The notes beneath the pieces were generated by a model. The model saw only the letters and a list, made by a program, of their open reading frames with translations, ran no database searches and had not been told where the DNA came from. From contig JAKTNV010000005.1 in the NCBI GenBank assembly GCA_022747635.1, positions 84,688,469 to 84,752,468 of the forward strand: a DNA stretch of 64,000 nt, written 5' to 3'. Position 1 is the first letter of the stretch; each line of letters starts with the position of its first letter. Positions 32,526-50,225 of this stretch are shown here, piece by piece. Source of the DNA: Hetaerina americana (taxonomy: Eukaryota > Arthropoda > Insecta > Odonata > Calopterygidae). The translations under genes and the position numbers were made by a program.

Positions 32526-33269
32526 GATACCGATGGACATCTTCACAGATAGATTCAAGTATTCGTTATTCCTTCGAGATGAATGAAAACATAACGAAAG
32601 CAAATCCAAGAGGACGAATACTAATATTGCTTTGGCAAAAAATTGAATGATTTAGCGAAGCATGCAGATTGCTAAAGAGATCTTACTTCCATTTCATTCA
32701 GATATTTTACTCTCGTAAATTAACCTTCTCTTCGTGAATGATTCCCATTACCTGATTTCTCTAATAGTCCATATAAGATACCCCACTAAGCAGAGTCAGT
32801 AGATAAATAACCTGGTGGGTTATAACAAAGATTTCTTTCAAATTCGTGGTGACAACGTCGCGTGTCAACCAAAGTACGCCTGCGGGAGAGAATTTAACGA
32901 AGCCCAATGTGATACGTAGAAAATATGTAATAGTACGTAAGTAGGATAAATACGGAACCGAACTTCAACAGATGCAGAATAAATACTTGAAGTGAATGAA
33001 GTCAACAGCGCAAGCAGTGTCCTATCTTTCTTTCTTATCATGAAAGTACGAGCGATTCTCGGGAACATGCCGTTATTCGCGTGCATCTCTTAACTGTTGA
33101 AAGAAATAATAGTTAACCGAAGAACGCCAAGCAGCTTGGTTGCAACGCGGTTTTATTTTTCAAAATCGAAAGCGAGAGAATCGATTCATGAATTCGGGTC
33201 GAACATCGATACGGCTATGATACGAACTACGGAATCGGTGTGATAAAAAATCGTTCCCCTCCACAGACC
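32526..33269. other. unassigned, with LINE scrap at 32700-32765
   Basis: Minus-strand 32700-32765 matches the LINE segment containing GGGAATCATTCACGAAGAG. Nothing else is recognised. Confidence 0.4.
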
Positions 33270-37815
<4,546 letters not shown>

Positions 37816-38019
37816 TAGCCATCCGGTTTGTAGAAAGAGCTTTTTGAGAGAAGGCAGAATACAGGCAAAAGCGAATTCTCCTTGGACGTATTCACAGTAG
37901 GACATCCCGTTTTGGAAGGTACACCTTTAGTAAATGAATGTAAGGGTATTTTGGGTATACGTATCCCTTCCATGGTAAAAGGACATCAGCTCAGTCAACC
38001 TGAATTCGTGTATGGTCAC

Positions 38020-38135
38020 AATGCAACAAATTCCGTGTAGAAATCATTCGCCTTGACCAGGATGTTCCATTGCATTGCACACTTAGTGGATAACTCCGGT
38101 TAAACTTACTCTTGCGGCATCTCCCGCAGTTTCTT
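38020..38135. mobile_element. SINE family C, deleted
   Basis: CATTCGCCTTGACCAGG (edge of the inverted tRNA-like part), then TTGCATTGCACACTTAGTGG and GCGGCATCTCCCGCAG. The middle of the head is missing. Confidence 0.65.
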
Positions 38136-38263
38136 GGGATTAAGTCATGGTCTACCATGCTGTTATCTACCCATTCCCCAAATAACTTTGTGTTTAGTCG
38201 AAATATTTTGTTCGGATTCCACAAATATATTTATATAAACACACTCTCACTAATATGTATGTG

Positions 38264-38293
38264 TGTGTGTATATATATATAAATATATATATA
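38264..38293. repeat. (TA)n array, left of SINE A fragment
   Basis: GTGTGTGTATATATATAAATATATATATA before the internal SINE A fragment. Confidence 0.9.
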
Positions 38294-38356
38294 CAGGGAA
38301 AGGAACTGGCCCCCCTACCCTGATGTGTGAATTTTCACACGCCGTGTAGGGCTTAG

Positions 38357-38358
<2 letters not shown>
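38294..38358 (+). mobile_element. SINE family A, internal fragment enclosed by TA arrays
   Basis: Only the piece from CAGGGAAAGGAACTGGCC to AGGGCTTAGTA is present. Head and 3' end are both replaced by TA repeat. Confidence 0.85.

Positions 38359-38436
<78 letters not shown>
38359..38436. repeat. (TA)n array, right of SINE A fragment
   Basis: About 39 pure TA units. Confidence 0.95.
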
Positions 38437-38438
<2 letters not shown>

Positions 38439-38861
38439 GAGCGTAAATGTGACATTTGCGCAATATCCGCGTATGAACGCAACGAATCTCGCCAACAGCG
38501 AACACTTCTACACTCTCTTCAGTCAATGGGAGGTTTGTTGTCTCACCTTTATATTACTTCCTCCGCAAATTGGCCAACGAATGACAGTATGAGTTTTTTT
38601 TAACTGTGTTATGATTTTCCGACAAAGGGACCAACGTCTAGGAAAACTTCAATTGGCTAACTCCTTCAAGAAATCCAAGTGTTAGGTGTCGCTTCGGGGG
38701 GGGGGGGGGGTGTTTGTGTAGGAGAGATAGAGAGAGGAGTATATGAAAAAGCCCAGAGATCCAAAACTTTTGTGGGGTGGGAGAGAATATTTGAGTTTAC
38801 GTCAGCAAATAACTATTTTATTGGGTGAGATTAGGACTTCTGTTGAACTAATTTTTCAGCC
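38437..38861. other. unassigned, with a poly-G run
   Basis: 38695-38710 is a run of about 14 G. Nothing else is recognised. Confidence 0.4.
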
Positions 38862-38966
38862 ATATATATATATATATATATATTTATATACATATATATA
38901 TATATTTATATACATATATATATATATTTATATACATATATATATATATATGTATATAAATATATT
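38862..38966. repeat. (TA)n array with TATTTATATACA higher-order unit
   Basis: Blocks of TA separated by regularly spaced TTTATATACATA, repeated three times. Confidence 0.9.
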
Positions 38967-38968
38967 AC

Positions 38969-39085
38969 TTCACATCCTTTATGTGTGTTCCTATCCCTTT
39001 TCCTTATATCTATTTCCATGTGAATGAATATTTGTTCGCCATATGGCAGGATTTCGTGTTTGAATATGTGTGTGTATGTATAGTA
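38969..39085 (+). mobile_element. SINE family B, 3' body
   Basis: CCTTTATGTGTGTTCCTATC, CATGTGAATGAATATTTG, TTCGCCATATGGCAGGATTT and CGTGTTTGAATATGTGTG. The head is absent. Repeat arrays lie on both sides. Confidence 0.75.
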
Positions 39086-39131
39086 TGTATGTATGTATGT
39101 ATGTATGTATGTATGTATGTATATATGTATG

Positions 39132-39194
<63 letters not shown>
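39083..39194. repeat. (GTAT)n then (TA)n array
   Basis: About ten GTAT units grade into TA repeats broken by one ACATGT and one ATTA. Confidence 0.95.
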
Positions 39195-39195
<1 letters not shown>

Positions 39196-40686
39196 GGGTG
39201 AATGTTTGTCCCGCTTCCTTTCCTCTCCTGTATCTCTCTACTCATCTCACCTTGCCCTAGCACCGCTTACCACACCCTTTTGTCCCCGACTCAGCGTGAA
39301 AGGGAACACTGTTTTCTACGCTGGGTTTCAGGGGTAAGGAAACGATGCTGCGCGGGGAGTATCACAAAGTTTCATTGCCTCTTATATATATCTGTTCCCC
39401 CATGCCTTGCCCCGTCCTTGTCCGATTCCTCTGTCCCCTCCCAGGCCACGACCCGCCTAACCTGCGAACGGGCTTTTCTGGACGGCCCCCTGACCATTTT
39501 CCGGTTTCGACCTCTTCGAGAAATAGTTAGCGCATCGATGCCGACGCACCGTCGGGGAGTCGCCCGCAGTCATGGGACGACGTCACGTCCGGATGGTTTC
39601 GCTGCTCGTATCCCCCCGCCCTCCCCTCCGTTCACCGCCCCCCTTCTCCCATCCCCCCCTCCTGATCATATGGCAACCGAGTTCCCGCGTCTCGGATTGC
39701 GCGATGTTTCCATGCTCTCCCCATTAATGTGCCCGCCGCAGCCACCTATCTTATGTACGTATCCTCATTTCTCCGTATTCAGATTAAAATTATGACCAGC
39801 ATCAGAGGTTTTATTTAAACACATCCTGCTGAGTAGCCTCCATCCGCCTGGCCGAATCGGCATCTTAAGAAAAACAAACCGTTCTCCCTTTTTCCGGCGA
39901 AAGTACGTCGAAGAATTTTCGAGGTAAATTACGCACCAGGGTTTTTACCTTTTTTGGTTTTACGCATCATCAAAAGAAACGTATGAATGAAGAGAGAGAG
40001 GCCGGAGCAAAAAGTAATAAGAGTCATCGAATATGCAGACGGTGAAGGGGATAGTTTACGGAAACCGATCAATCAACGGAATGATGAGACAGAAATCGTC
40101 GGCAAATTTGCGTTTCCGAGTATCACCGTCACAGAACGCCAATAACGCCACACTTCGCAGCAGTGCTGAAATTATAATCGCATCATAGTTTATACATGAG
40201 ACATTAGTAAGTTGAGATGTATATTGGAATGGCATATTTCCGTTAATGCCTCCATAGAAAGGAAAATGAATGGGTATTTCATAAATGTGCTTAGCTTATC
40301 TGTATTCTTTTAGGGATTTCCGTCGATTACCTCTTAGTCGTAGTTCTCGATAACGTTATGTGCACGGCAGGACAATACTGCATTCATTCTCCATCGAGGT
40401 TTTTACGGGGCGACTAATAATAGATTTAAGTGCATCATTATATGACCAGTAAGTAGCACGTGTCTTAAGTGCAACTAGAAAAATGTGAGGCGGCTTCCTC
40501 TCCTTCCAGCCAAAGAGTGCAAGTCAAGGCACGGCCATTGACGACAAGGTTACGCCTCGGAATCTTCGATCTGTAACGCGCGAAGAAAAAAAATCAAAGA
40601 CTTTTCCGAAAGCGTTTCCAAAGGAAATGATTTATTGTGTCGACTATATTCGCTACACTGTTAAATCATCTGGAATAATTACAAAA

Positions 40687-40687
<1 letters not shown>
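39195..40687. other. unassigned intronic sequence
   Basis: 39400-39720 is C-rich and open in one frame without any known domain. The remainder is AT-rich with nothing recognised. Confidence 0.4.

Positions 40688-40729
<42 letters not shown>
40688..40729. repeat. (TA)n array
   Basis: 21 pure TA units. No SINE abuts it. Confidence 0.95.
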
Positions 40730-40732
<3 letters not shown>

Positions 40733-40914
40733 TACTCAGTATATTCACTACTACCTTTTCTTCTGAGAATTATGGAGCTAAATGCCGTCGAAAATATTAA
40801 GAAATAAAGCGTGTTATTTTTGTGTTCTCATATTATATGTTGCTGTCCAAGTTTGTTATTCAACCCTGCCGTGTTACTCCGACGAAATCATCTATTTATA
40901 TGTATATATATGAT

Positions 40915-41095
40915 ATTCTTTCACATGGAAATAGATATAAGGAAAGGGGATAGGAACCCATATAAAGGACGAACACAGGAGAAGTGGGGAAGGCGGAATC
41001 GAGCAGATCACAAGCGTAAATCTATTTTATTGACCGGGACTTGAACCGCAGATCTTTCGACTTCCCTGATTCTATAACCACTTAAACTATCGAGG
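40915..41095 (-). mobile_element. SINE family B, minus strand, full head
   Basis: Reverse complement begins CCTCGATAGTTTAAGTGG, has B box GGTTCAAGTCCCGG, then body TTCCGCCTTCCCCACTTCTC and CCTATCCCCTTTCCTTATAT. The A-box G of TAGCTCA is changed to TAGTTTA. Confidence 0.8.
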
Positions 41096-42022
41096 ATAAG
41101 AAATTTGCGATGAAATCTGCGGGAGGGGTTTATGCAACCAAGTGCCCCAATTCTTTGGCCAGGAGATGGCATTATAGAGCTATTTCACCCACCGAAGGGG
41201 TAATAGACGACACACAAGAGGAAAGGACTGCGGGAAAGGATTTCCGACAGTAACGGGATTATTATTTTTAATAAATCGAATGCTTATGAAGGTGATGCGT
41301 CGTGAAGAGGTCCACAATCACGGCTATGAAATCGAAAATCATTTCGCTTCGAGACGTGATTCGACTTCTCGAGCGTCGTCATCATGGTGAACGAATGAAG
41401 GCTCTACACGTTCCCCTCCCCTCCCCCCCACCGCCCCACTTCTCCTCCGGGAGAGTCGCCTTCTCAAGATTCCTCAAATTAACGTCGGTCAGTTTTGCGA
41501 GGGGGGGAGGGGGCTCCCTTTTCCTCCTTCCCCTCGTGCTCCCACCCCTCTCCCGTTTCCCGTCCCGTTCCCCGTCTCCCGAATTCGGATTAAAGGGATT
41601 AAAGGCAGCTCCGTGGTGTGACTCACTTCCTCCAGTCCCTGAAGGGCGCACCCTTCCCCCCACTCCTTCCCCCGTCTCTCCTCCCCCCCCCCGTGTGTTC
41701 GATACCAATGAGGGGTGTTCCCCAACCCCGTTCGGCCACTTTCGGCAGTGCCGCACGACACTATGTAATAATAGTCAATGCTTTTACACACTCGAAATAT
41801 TTACTCCATGCGAGTTTTACGGAAATAATCGCGGTACCTATTGCATGTAGGATTCTCTTCTACGTCCACACAGTGCCACGCCAAACGCCGGAAGGGAGTG
41901 TGGTGGGGGTGTTATGGGATACGTACGGAATTATTACTTTAAGCATAACCTTGTCTACGTGTCAGCTAATGTAGAAAAATTCTCCTACGGATACATGCCT
42001 ATAAACTGTAGGGTCATATTTG
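41096..42022. other. unassigned, with pyrimidine-rich patch 41410-41700
   Basis: C and CT runs yield proline-rich frames on one strand and glycine-rich frames on the other. No gene is supported. Confidence 0.4.
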
Positions 42023-42106
42023 GGTCAAAATTAGTCTGGTGTGTATTCACCCCCTGCCACACACGCTAGCGGTGGCTTGCAGGGTGCAAAAGTATATAAA
42101 ATGTAA
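42023..42106 (+). mobile_element. LINE 3' tail fragment
   Basis: CCCCTGCCACACACGCTAGC and GGTGGCTTGCAGGGTG match the tail of the CR1/Jockey-like LINE. It directly abuts the hairpin element. Confidence 0.7.
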
Positions 42107-42107
42107 A

Positions 42108-42300
42108 ATGATGAAAGAAGGAACTTTCTATTTCCACATAGAATTTTTTTTATTACGATCTAGGTTTTGTTTTCAGCGTTACATCTTCAGGTCCTGAAGA
42201 TTTGAAGCTGTAGCGAAACCTGGGTCGTAATAGAAAAATGTGGAAAAGCAAAGTGTATTCTTTCATCATGAAGGATTTCCACTATGCTACGCCTGTCATT
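42108..42300. mobile_element. PLE-related hairpin element, diverged copy
   Basis: The imperfect inverted arms centre on the same CTTCAGG-T-CCTGAAG as the 305-467 palindrome (centre 42192). The right arm carries CTGAAGA, GAAAC and GGGTCGTAAT, a decayed hammerhead-like core. Then come ATGTGGAAAAGC and the tail TTTCCACTATGCTACGCCTG. The arms have many differences, so this copy is much older than 307-507. Confidence 0.7.
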
Positions 42301-42394
42301 TATGAACAACTTACAAAAATTGATGAATTTTTACCGTTTCATCAAATTCTAGTGTTCCAGTTAATTCAATGTAATTTTTTTCGATCTCTTGGGT

Positions 42395-42640
42395 TCGATT
42401 TTGTTACGATTGCGAATCTTGTGAGGGAATGACTGAGTGTTCGACTCTGTCTGTGATCGGTCCCGTTTCTCTCCTGTTTTATCCCGGTGGTCTAATCTGA
42501 CAACATTATTTGGTGCCACAGTAGTTCCCTCTGTCACAAAAAAACTCTGGTGCCCTGTTCCTATTTGAAACTCTTGCCTTTTCTCTTCGTGAATCAATCA
42601 AAACAGGCTCCCATCCTAGTTTCTCCAAGGTAACTGATAA
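42395..42640 (-). mobile_element. LINE C-terminal fragment
   Basis: The minus strand encodes SRREKARVSNRNRAPEFF-type sequence. In the next frame it reads GTGHQSFFVTEGTTVAPNNV, parallel to GTGHQSFFTTPRELPLAPNY at 29355-29415. Confidence 0.65.
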
Positions 42641-43176
42641 GCTTACGCTCTCTCATAGTAGAAATTATCAACGAACCTATCGAGTTACCTCAGAAACTTA
42701 ACGTAATTCTTTAATTAACTTTCCTCCCAGCTTTTTTAAGACCTATCTTTATTTCTGTCACGTCATGATACTTATTTCCGAGATGTTTTTGGTTCTTCGC
42801 TTTCGCATCCGCCATCAAGTCATCTCTCTTAAATCTCAACCCGACCCCCCCTCCCCCCCACCACCCTCCCGTCTAGGCATTGCCTTCCCGTGGGTCCACC
42901 CTTCCAAAATAAGGTCTTCAGCAAGAGGTCGTGCTATTAATGGCCATAAACGGTACCACACATCATTTATCTTATTCCCTTTGGCCATAAACCGAGGTTC
43001 TGTTCAAAATTAGATGGAATCGTGGCTCCAATTGTGCCAGGGTGTTTTATTTCTCCCGTCGCGTCTTTTTGGGATTTTCCAATGAGCTTCCTCCGTCTTC
43101 CACTCGTCTTAGAGCGTCTTGCGTTAGTTAGTTCATCGTACTGTCAGAAGATTCATATCGCATTTTGAAAGGCTCT
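42641..43176. other. unassigned intronic sequence
   Basis: Nothing recognised. Confidence 0.4.
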
Positions 43177-43630
<454 letters not shown>

Positions 43631-45104
43631 CCCCCTTTCTGTTTTCTATTAGTATTGCAATTGTTTGAGACAAGCGTATGAGACTTGATTGCGGAAAGAT
43701 GTCATGTACTCGTCTTGCCGAGAGAAATTATAACCACGTATTAAAATAAAGTTTCATAAATGGAGAAATAGCTCCTAATTCCATGAATTAAACTAGGAAT
43801 GAGAATTTTCGGGAAGCATTTATAAGTTTAAATTGACATCCCTCTATATGTAAAATATTTAACAATAGCAGATTCCATTTTCGAAACACGCCATCTTGTT
43901 TATCTGGAACTGTTTAATAGTTACTATTGTTGCCATCGACTGAGAATCCATCCGCTCTCCTCACGCAAGTCTACCCTGGATCTACGCCTTATTTGAACTT
44001 CCGGGAATCACTAGTAGGATAGCATTTTATTTCATTTTTCCTAAGGTTCGCGGTGACTTAGAACGATATGCACCCAGATGTGAAGTGAACATAAAAAAAA
44101 TAGGAGAGAATGAAAATTACGTGCCCCATACTTAATGAATGGGAATGAGTGGTCCGCTGTTAAATGTAGTTTTCAATTTACTTCAATTCATTGTGAACAA
44201 AATGATTTGGGAGTGTTGAGAGATGAACCCGTTTTGCACTCATCGTTCGTTCCTCAGGATATGGTCACTCTTTTACTATCGACCAGAAAACTACGGTCAT
44301 CTGCCTCGCGTGGTCGTCCGTTATCTGTTTATATACAAGTACGTACTTCACCGCCGCGGGGTACGTAAATTTAGCGAATTCCGATATCGCCCATCTTTTC
44401 AAAACGTAGGAATTACTCAGTGCGCAACCGTCCTCGTCATCCTTTTTCCTCTCCACAACACCCATGGGGCTCAGACTGAAGAAATTCTGAAGACACGTAC
44501 ATAGGAGCACGACGGGACGAGTCAAGTTCGTCAGCAAGACCACCACGGCTTGCGAACTCATGTCACTTCCTTCCCATATGATGCGTGCACTTTCACGATG
44601 CAACGGTCGCGTCACTTACTCTTGCGGGTCTCGAGGATGTGGTTTTCTCATCGGGCCGCCACGGAATTCTCCCGCTTGCCCGTGACCGGGTTCCCACTCT
44701 TAGGAGCATCGTTTTGGAGGGGAGTTGTCTTAGAAGTAGCAAAGTGGTGGAGACGTTGAGAGAAGAATTGGCGCGGTAACGAAGGAGTACTCTGCAAGAA
44801 TACGAGAATGAATAAAAATATACCAATTAAATCCGTAAATGGGAGATAAGTAATGGCCTTAATGCGGAACATGCTGGACTGACACCTTTGAGGCAAGTGG
44901 ATGAGCGAACGCCTACTGCATCAAGAATACCGAAATAGAAAAGGTTACATAGACTCGATTAAATACTCTTAATTACTCTCGTTACCCTCCGTCACGACCT
45001 CTCCCGGACGAAACATATACGGTTAATATGTGGACAAATTAGGGTTTATTGTTTGAGTATCTGGGAAATGTAACGAGAAAGATAAATAGCAATAGTGCCT
45101 TACA
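43631..45104. other. unassigned intronic sequence
   Basis: No exon or repeat is recognised. Confidence 0.4.
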
Positions 45105-45470
45105 TGGTATCCTGCGGGCCACCGCTGGTATATGTGGCGTGATTGCACACCGGACTGCTTTCGACGCAGAGCAATTTTCCCCCCTAGCATGGTCTGACTA
45201 TGTTGTTCTGATTCTATATCGTTCGTGGGAGGAATGACATCTTGAATCTATTTACTCTACACTTAGTCACATTTTGTTGAATTGACCTCTCCTACCGTAG
45301 TGCTTTGGGGTTAACAATAATAATCCTTCCAATGTATGTTATCTTTTGGTGGTCAGACTTTATTTATTATTTAGAACATGCTGCTAGTATATGGGATCCT
45401 CATGAAGGTGGATTGAATCATCCCCTGCCACACACCCTAGCGGCTGCTTGCTGGGTACTGTGTAATGTAA
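45105..45470. mobile_element. two LINE pieces in opposite orientation
   Basis: 45105-45340 is minus strand (3' tail plus coding end, as in 22528-22800). 45372-45470 is plus strand and joins EHAASIWDPHEGGL coding sequence directly to the CCACACACCCTAGCGGCTGC tail, so the intervening C-terminus is deleted. Confidence 0.65.
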
Positions 45471-45489
45471 TGCGGCTGTAAGATGGTAG

Positions 45490-45640
45490 TATGGAGGAAA
45501 GCCTTGAGAGAATCAGCTGGAAAGGATGGAGGGCCGATGAGATGATAAAAGCCGTGATGGAATAGTGGAGAATGTTGGGTAAGCGGGGAAGTAGAGGGGA
45601 GGCATTTATAGACGGAATGAAGGCGGCTAGAGTTTGAGGA
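45490..45640 (+). mobile_element. LINE C-terminal fragment
   Basis: MIKAVMEG..RMLGKRGSRG and IDGMKAARV resemble the 6410-6520 fragment. Confidence 0.6.
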
Positions 45641-47766
45641 GAGCTGAGTAAGTAAGTAGACGGAAGGAAGAGTGGTTGAAACGTTTATTTTTCAAGATTG
45701 ACGTATATGAGTTTGCCATGGAGTAGCTGACTCATATATCAACCGGGGCTTGATGCCTGGGGCAAGAGAACTAAGTACCGACACTTCGCTACCAATGCCT
45801 GTCTCACATAATCCTGAGTATTTATTCCTGTGAACTATAATACCTAGGGTAAGGATCCTAGATAATTCTGAGTATCTTGTAGAGAACCAGGTACTTGTAC
45901 TTCGATACACGTCAAGGCATGAAGTCTTTGGTACCAGCACCCAGATATTTGAACCTTGGTGCAGTTATCCCAGCAATTAATTAGTACTCGTATGCCTTAG
46001 AAAATTATGGTTCGATTAACAGAGTAGTCACTCGGTCGACTAATCGGGCAAATGTTGGGAATCAATTAATTTCGCAAATATAAAGAGGAAAAGGTGTCGA
46101 TTTAAAAAATATTTTGGAGATATAATATCCAAATTGTAGATTGTAGATTAGATCGATTTTCCTTTTTGAGACCGGCTCGTGTTTGGCGTGTGACATCGTA
46201 CGTGAAAACGCTGGCACAAACCAAAACCTATAAACCAGTAGGACCCCGACTGGCTGCGGTATTACCAGTTGGCACGCGCGGCGATGAGGGGATAGTTCGT
46301 GAAGAGAACCCAGTAATCAGTTTTCCATCCACCCGGGAGATATGCCGGGAAATTGACGTCCGGTTCGTCGGATAATAATTCGTAATCTAGTGGAGCGAGG
46401 GAGGGATTGCGGTGGGTGGGCTCCCTGAGTTGCCGGAGGTGCCCCCGGGGGTGCGCATCTGGATGTACGACGTGCCTGTCCAACGTGAGCCGTCCGTGCG
46501 ATAATGGCCACCAGGCGTGAATTCTATGAGACCTTTGGTCTTCGTCGTGATACCCGCTCACAAACCGGGCAAAGAAGCCTTCCTTGCCATCGTCTGCAAT
46601 TACTCCGGGGCTGTAAAAGCATGGGCGAAAAAGACCACCCTAGTTCCTTCCCATTCCCGCCCTGCTGTCTAGTGAGCGAGACCAGTGCTCTGCGCCGTGC
46701 GAGTACCGTAAGCACGCGTTGGCGCGTGACTGACTCACATAGGCGGACGCGTAGTCAATGGATTAATTTATCATCGGAAACCATCGCCGTGACACAAAAA
46801 ACATGTGTCGCGTTGTCAGCGTGATGGAACACCTCCTCATCCATCTTCACAATGAACGAAATATAAACAGATATATTAAGGAAACGAAATGGTAGAAACT
46901 TTTCTTCTTTTGGATTAACCATTAAATAAACTTTCTTGTGCAATAAAGTTTTGTTATTCCCATTAAAATAAGTGTATTATCATCATTTATGCTGCAAACA
47001 TTTAGAGAACTTCGTAAATAACTTTTGCCAAGGCCCGGGTTCCGTCTGAACCATGGCATGAGGGCATTTGTTTTGTAAAATTGTGTGCAGTGCTAACAGT
47101 AATTTATTCATAGGCATGCTCTCATCGGACTAGGCGAATTTGAATGACTGATATTTGAATGGGCCCGGGGAGCTATTGAGTTTTAAATATTTAAAGAACA
47201 TTTAAAGAACTCTGCAGTTTTAAAACGTGCCATGGTGTGTGAGGTCTTCTTAGGTATGCATGTAGGTACGAACTATTTCATGGGTATTTCCAAAAAAACA
47301 TTCTCCTATGCGAAGGTGTACATACCTTACGTTGATGAAACTAAACCCGGTCTTAAAATTCACGATAAAGACGGGATAATTGCGGAATATTTGGGGAATT
47401 GACCCATGGAATGCTCAGAATACTATCTAAAACTAGTGTGCCACTATCCAAAGATAAATCAGATTTCGAAATACTCAACGGGTAGATAAAAAACTCAGTT
47501 TTAAGTTGGGATACATATACGATAAGTTTGAATTTATTTATTAAAATAAGGACTCGGCTTTCATTTATATATTTATGCGGCACCCAAACGATTGAATATC
47601 GCACGAACTCGTAAAGAATTCTGTCCTGCTGGCGTAATATAATGACGAATGCAATGACTGGAGTGAGTGTACTCTTTTGTCTGTTTTTTAACAAACAATT
47701 ATCAGTTTGATCGAATTCATTGGTTTTTTCCTTGAGTGTGCCTGAGAGACTTGCGTGGACCAGATG
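45641..47766. other. unassigned intronic sequence
   Basis: No gene recognised. 45690-45970 repeats short elements such as GGTACC, TACCAG and CCTAGG, as does 60060-60200. Confidence 0.35.
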
Positions 47767-47767
47767 T

Positions 47768-47858
<91 letters not shown>
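47767..47858. repeat. compound (CA)n(TA)n array
   Basis: About 13 CA units pass directly into about 30 TA units. Confidence 0.95.
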
Positions 47859-47861
<3 letters not shown>

Positions 47862-47982
47862 GTTTATGTTTTTAGTAATTCAAGTGTTCTGTAAAAAAGA
47901 CGGACGTAAAATCTTAGCCATATTTCCGCTTTAATGCCACTTCTTGAGCCATGATTTTAGTGTTTTTATGTGTATGTATATG

Positions 47983-47997
47983 TGTATATATATATAA

Positions 47998-48030
<33 letters not shown>
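47983..48030. repeat. (TA)n array with AATATATA variants
   Basis: A short array. No SINE was recognised at its edges. Confidence 0.9.
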
Positions 48031-48031
<1 letters not shown>

Positions 48032-48574
48032 TCCCCTCCTAGTTTTTCAAATTGCGTATACCGTCGTGCCAGCGAAATTTCCGGAACAAAAGTACGCATT
48101 GTGGAAATTTACCAATGTATAAGCCCGCCAAAACAACTGATACTTAGCACCTAAGTTGAGAACGTTAATCGCGCGCCCCGCAAGCTATCATTCGCATGCT
48201 GTCCACTGTTGTTTATTTAGTGCATCTGTGCTGGAATGAGGTCCCCACGCTTAATAGGCTGAAGTAAAAAAAAGGGAAACCAAGAGACCTCGAAATGCAC
48301 CGCAGTTACGGCGCTGCCGCCCAAATGCCGATGCCGGAGGAACCCACCCAAACGGTGTTCAATCGTCACTGGATATCTTGGCCTATTTCTTTTTATCAGC
48401 CCCCCCCGCACGACTTCATTTCTTTTTCCCCTTCGATCGGCTGCCACTTAAAAGCGGTACGTACACAAAGCTGGTTGTCTCTCCGTAAATGTTTTTCACT
48501 CTTTCAACCTTTGCCCGAAGTCCAACGGGCCTCGGGACGAAGTAGCTGGGACAATTTTGTGATGTGTATATGTA

Positions 48575-48575
<1 letters not shown>
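48031..48575. other. unassigned intronic sequence
   Basis: Nothing recognised. Confidence 0.4.

Positions 48576-48632
<57 letters not shown>
48576..48632. repeat. (TA)n array
   Basis: About 28 TA units between unrelated flanks. Confidence 0.95.
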
Positions 48633-48634
<2 letters not shown>

Positions 48635-48785
48635 CATATAGCTGGTGGAGTGTCAGGAACACAAACGAAAAACACAAAACAAGATTCGTCTGAACGTCTT
48701 CTAGACTGAAAATAAAATTTTCCGTCTATTTTCATGAGTGTAAACGTGTATTCATATATTAGTGACGTACGTGAATGTATTTTAT

Positions 48786-48862
48786 GTATATATATATATA
48801 TATATATTTATTTATTTATATACACACATACATATACCCGCACATATATAAATATACACACA
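48786..48862. repeat. (TA)n / (CA)n mixed array
   Basis: TA units, TTTA steps, then ACACACATACATATAC, leading into a family B fragment. Confidence 0.9.
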
Positions 48863-48975
48863 CACCTTCCCCACGATTCCTTTGTTTGTCCTTTTTGTGT
48901 TTTCATATCCCTTTTCCTTAATCCATATCCATGTGAATGAATATATATGTGTGTTTCGGGATCTTATCGCGTAGG
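48863..48975 (+). mobile_element. SINE family B, 3' body, diverged
   Basis: CACCTTCCCCACGATTCC, TTGTTTGTCCTTTTTGTG, CATATCCCTTTTCCTTAATC, CATGTGAATGAATATATATG. Confidence 0.65.
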
Positions 48976-49871
48976 TTTTCTACTTATCTATTCCTAATTC
49001 ATAACCCTTTTACTTGTTTCTACTATGTTGCCTACTCGATATTCCCACAACTCTCCCTCTTGTCTCTTGCACTGCTACTTTTCTGTGTTTTTTTTCTTTG
49101 CGCGATCCTTTGCACCGACTTGGACGATATTCCACGGCTTCGGGAGGATTTTTAATCGTTCGAATGTCCCTTTTCCTCCTTTGCCCACCCGTCTCGCCCT
49201 CTGCCCTGAAGACATTTCCAGTTCCCGCGGTCCGCTCGGAATGGAAGGATGAAAATTGATATCGAATGGATCGAGGGAATCGACCAATCTCCGGTGCGGT
49301 TCAAGTGGCGCCACCGCAGCTGCGACCGCATTCTCGCCGATTACGGGAGAAACTCATATTAGTGTTTTTAAAATTTTTTTTATGAGCTCGCTTCGTTATT
49401 TTTCTTATGCAACCCATCGCCCTCTCCCGATTTCAAGATTACGAAGCACATTACATTGTCTTTGAGCAGACTCGAGAGAGAGGGGGGGTGGGTGGCAAAG
49501 TGTTCAAATGCTTGTTTCGCGGCTTAGGTGTGTGTCTGTGTTTTCTGACGTAATGCTCACTTCCCTTTCTCTTCGGACTGATCGAAGCTGTGAGACATGT
49601 GGACCAATCGTAAAGGGAGTAATGCCATGTGCTCCGAGACTGGGCTCCTGTGGGTGCGTTTTGCGCTTCCAGAGGCCCCTCCGCCACCTTCCCACCGCCT
49701 CCGTGCCGTTCAAATATGCCGGCGGCGGTGGAGCGAACCTCTCTGATCCAGGGGTCGTGGGTTGGATTGCAGCTTCTGTGGGTTTTCCTCTTTCGCCGAG
49801 TTCTCCCGGGCTTTTTTGATACTGTCCTGGTTCCATTTTAACGCTTCTCTATCCCCTTTCTTTTACGAATT
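48976..49871. other. unassigned intronic sequence
   Basis: 49500-49840 is open on both strands with no domain resemblance. Confidence 0.4.
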
Positions 49872-50225
49872 ACCCTGCAGGCCGACGCTAGGGTGTGTGG
49901 CACGGGGTGGGTGATTTATACACCTACTAGACTACTTATGATCCAAAATATCTTTCGTCCCTAGTGGGGTCGGACAACGTTAATCTGATCCCTTATCGTT
50001 CGTGGGAAAAATGTCATCTTAAATCTATTTCTTCTACGCTTAATCTCTCGAATTTTATCGTTGTACGATTGGGCTAATAATACATTTTTAGCATCGTCGC
50101 CAAAGATTCATCCTTCCAATTTATGCAGGAGATTTAATCTGTTATTTGAACTTTACTCCGAGACTGACTCCCAGCCTAGCCACACTAATAATTTTGATAC
50201 GCTGCTTAAGTTTATCATACTAAAC
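49872..50225 (-). mobile_element. LINE 3' end (CR1/Jockey-like)
   Basis: Same structure as 22528-22935. The tail CCACACACCCTAGCGTCGG is followed upstream by the decayed C-terminal coding region (..SVSKLLVWLGWESVSE.. in broken frames). Confidence 0.75.

Noticed and set aside
47353..47793. 146-codon minus-strand frame
   Set aside because: It begins in a CA repeat and has no recognisable domain; AT-rich chance frame.
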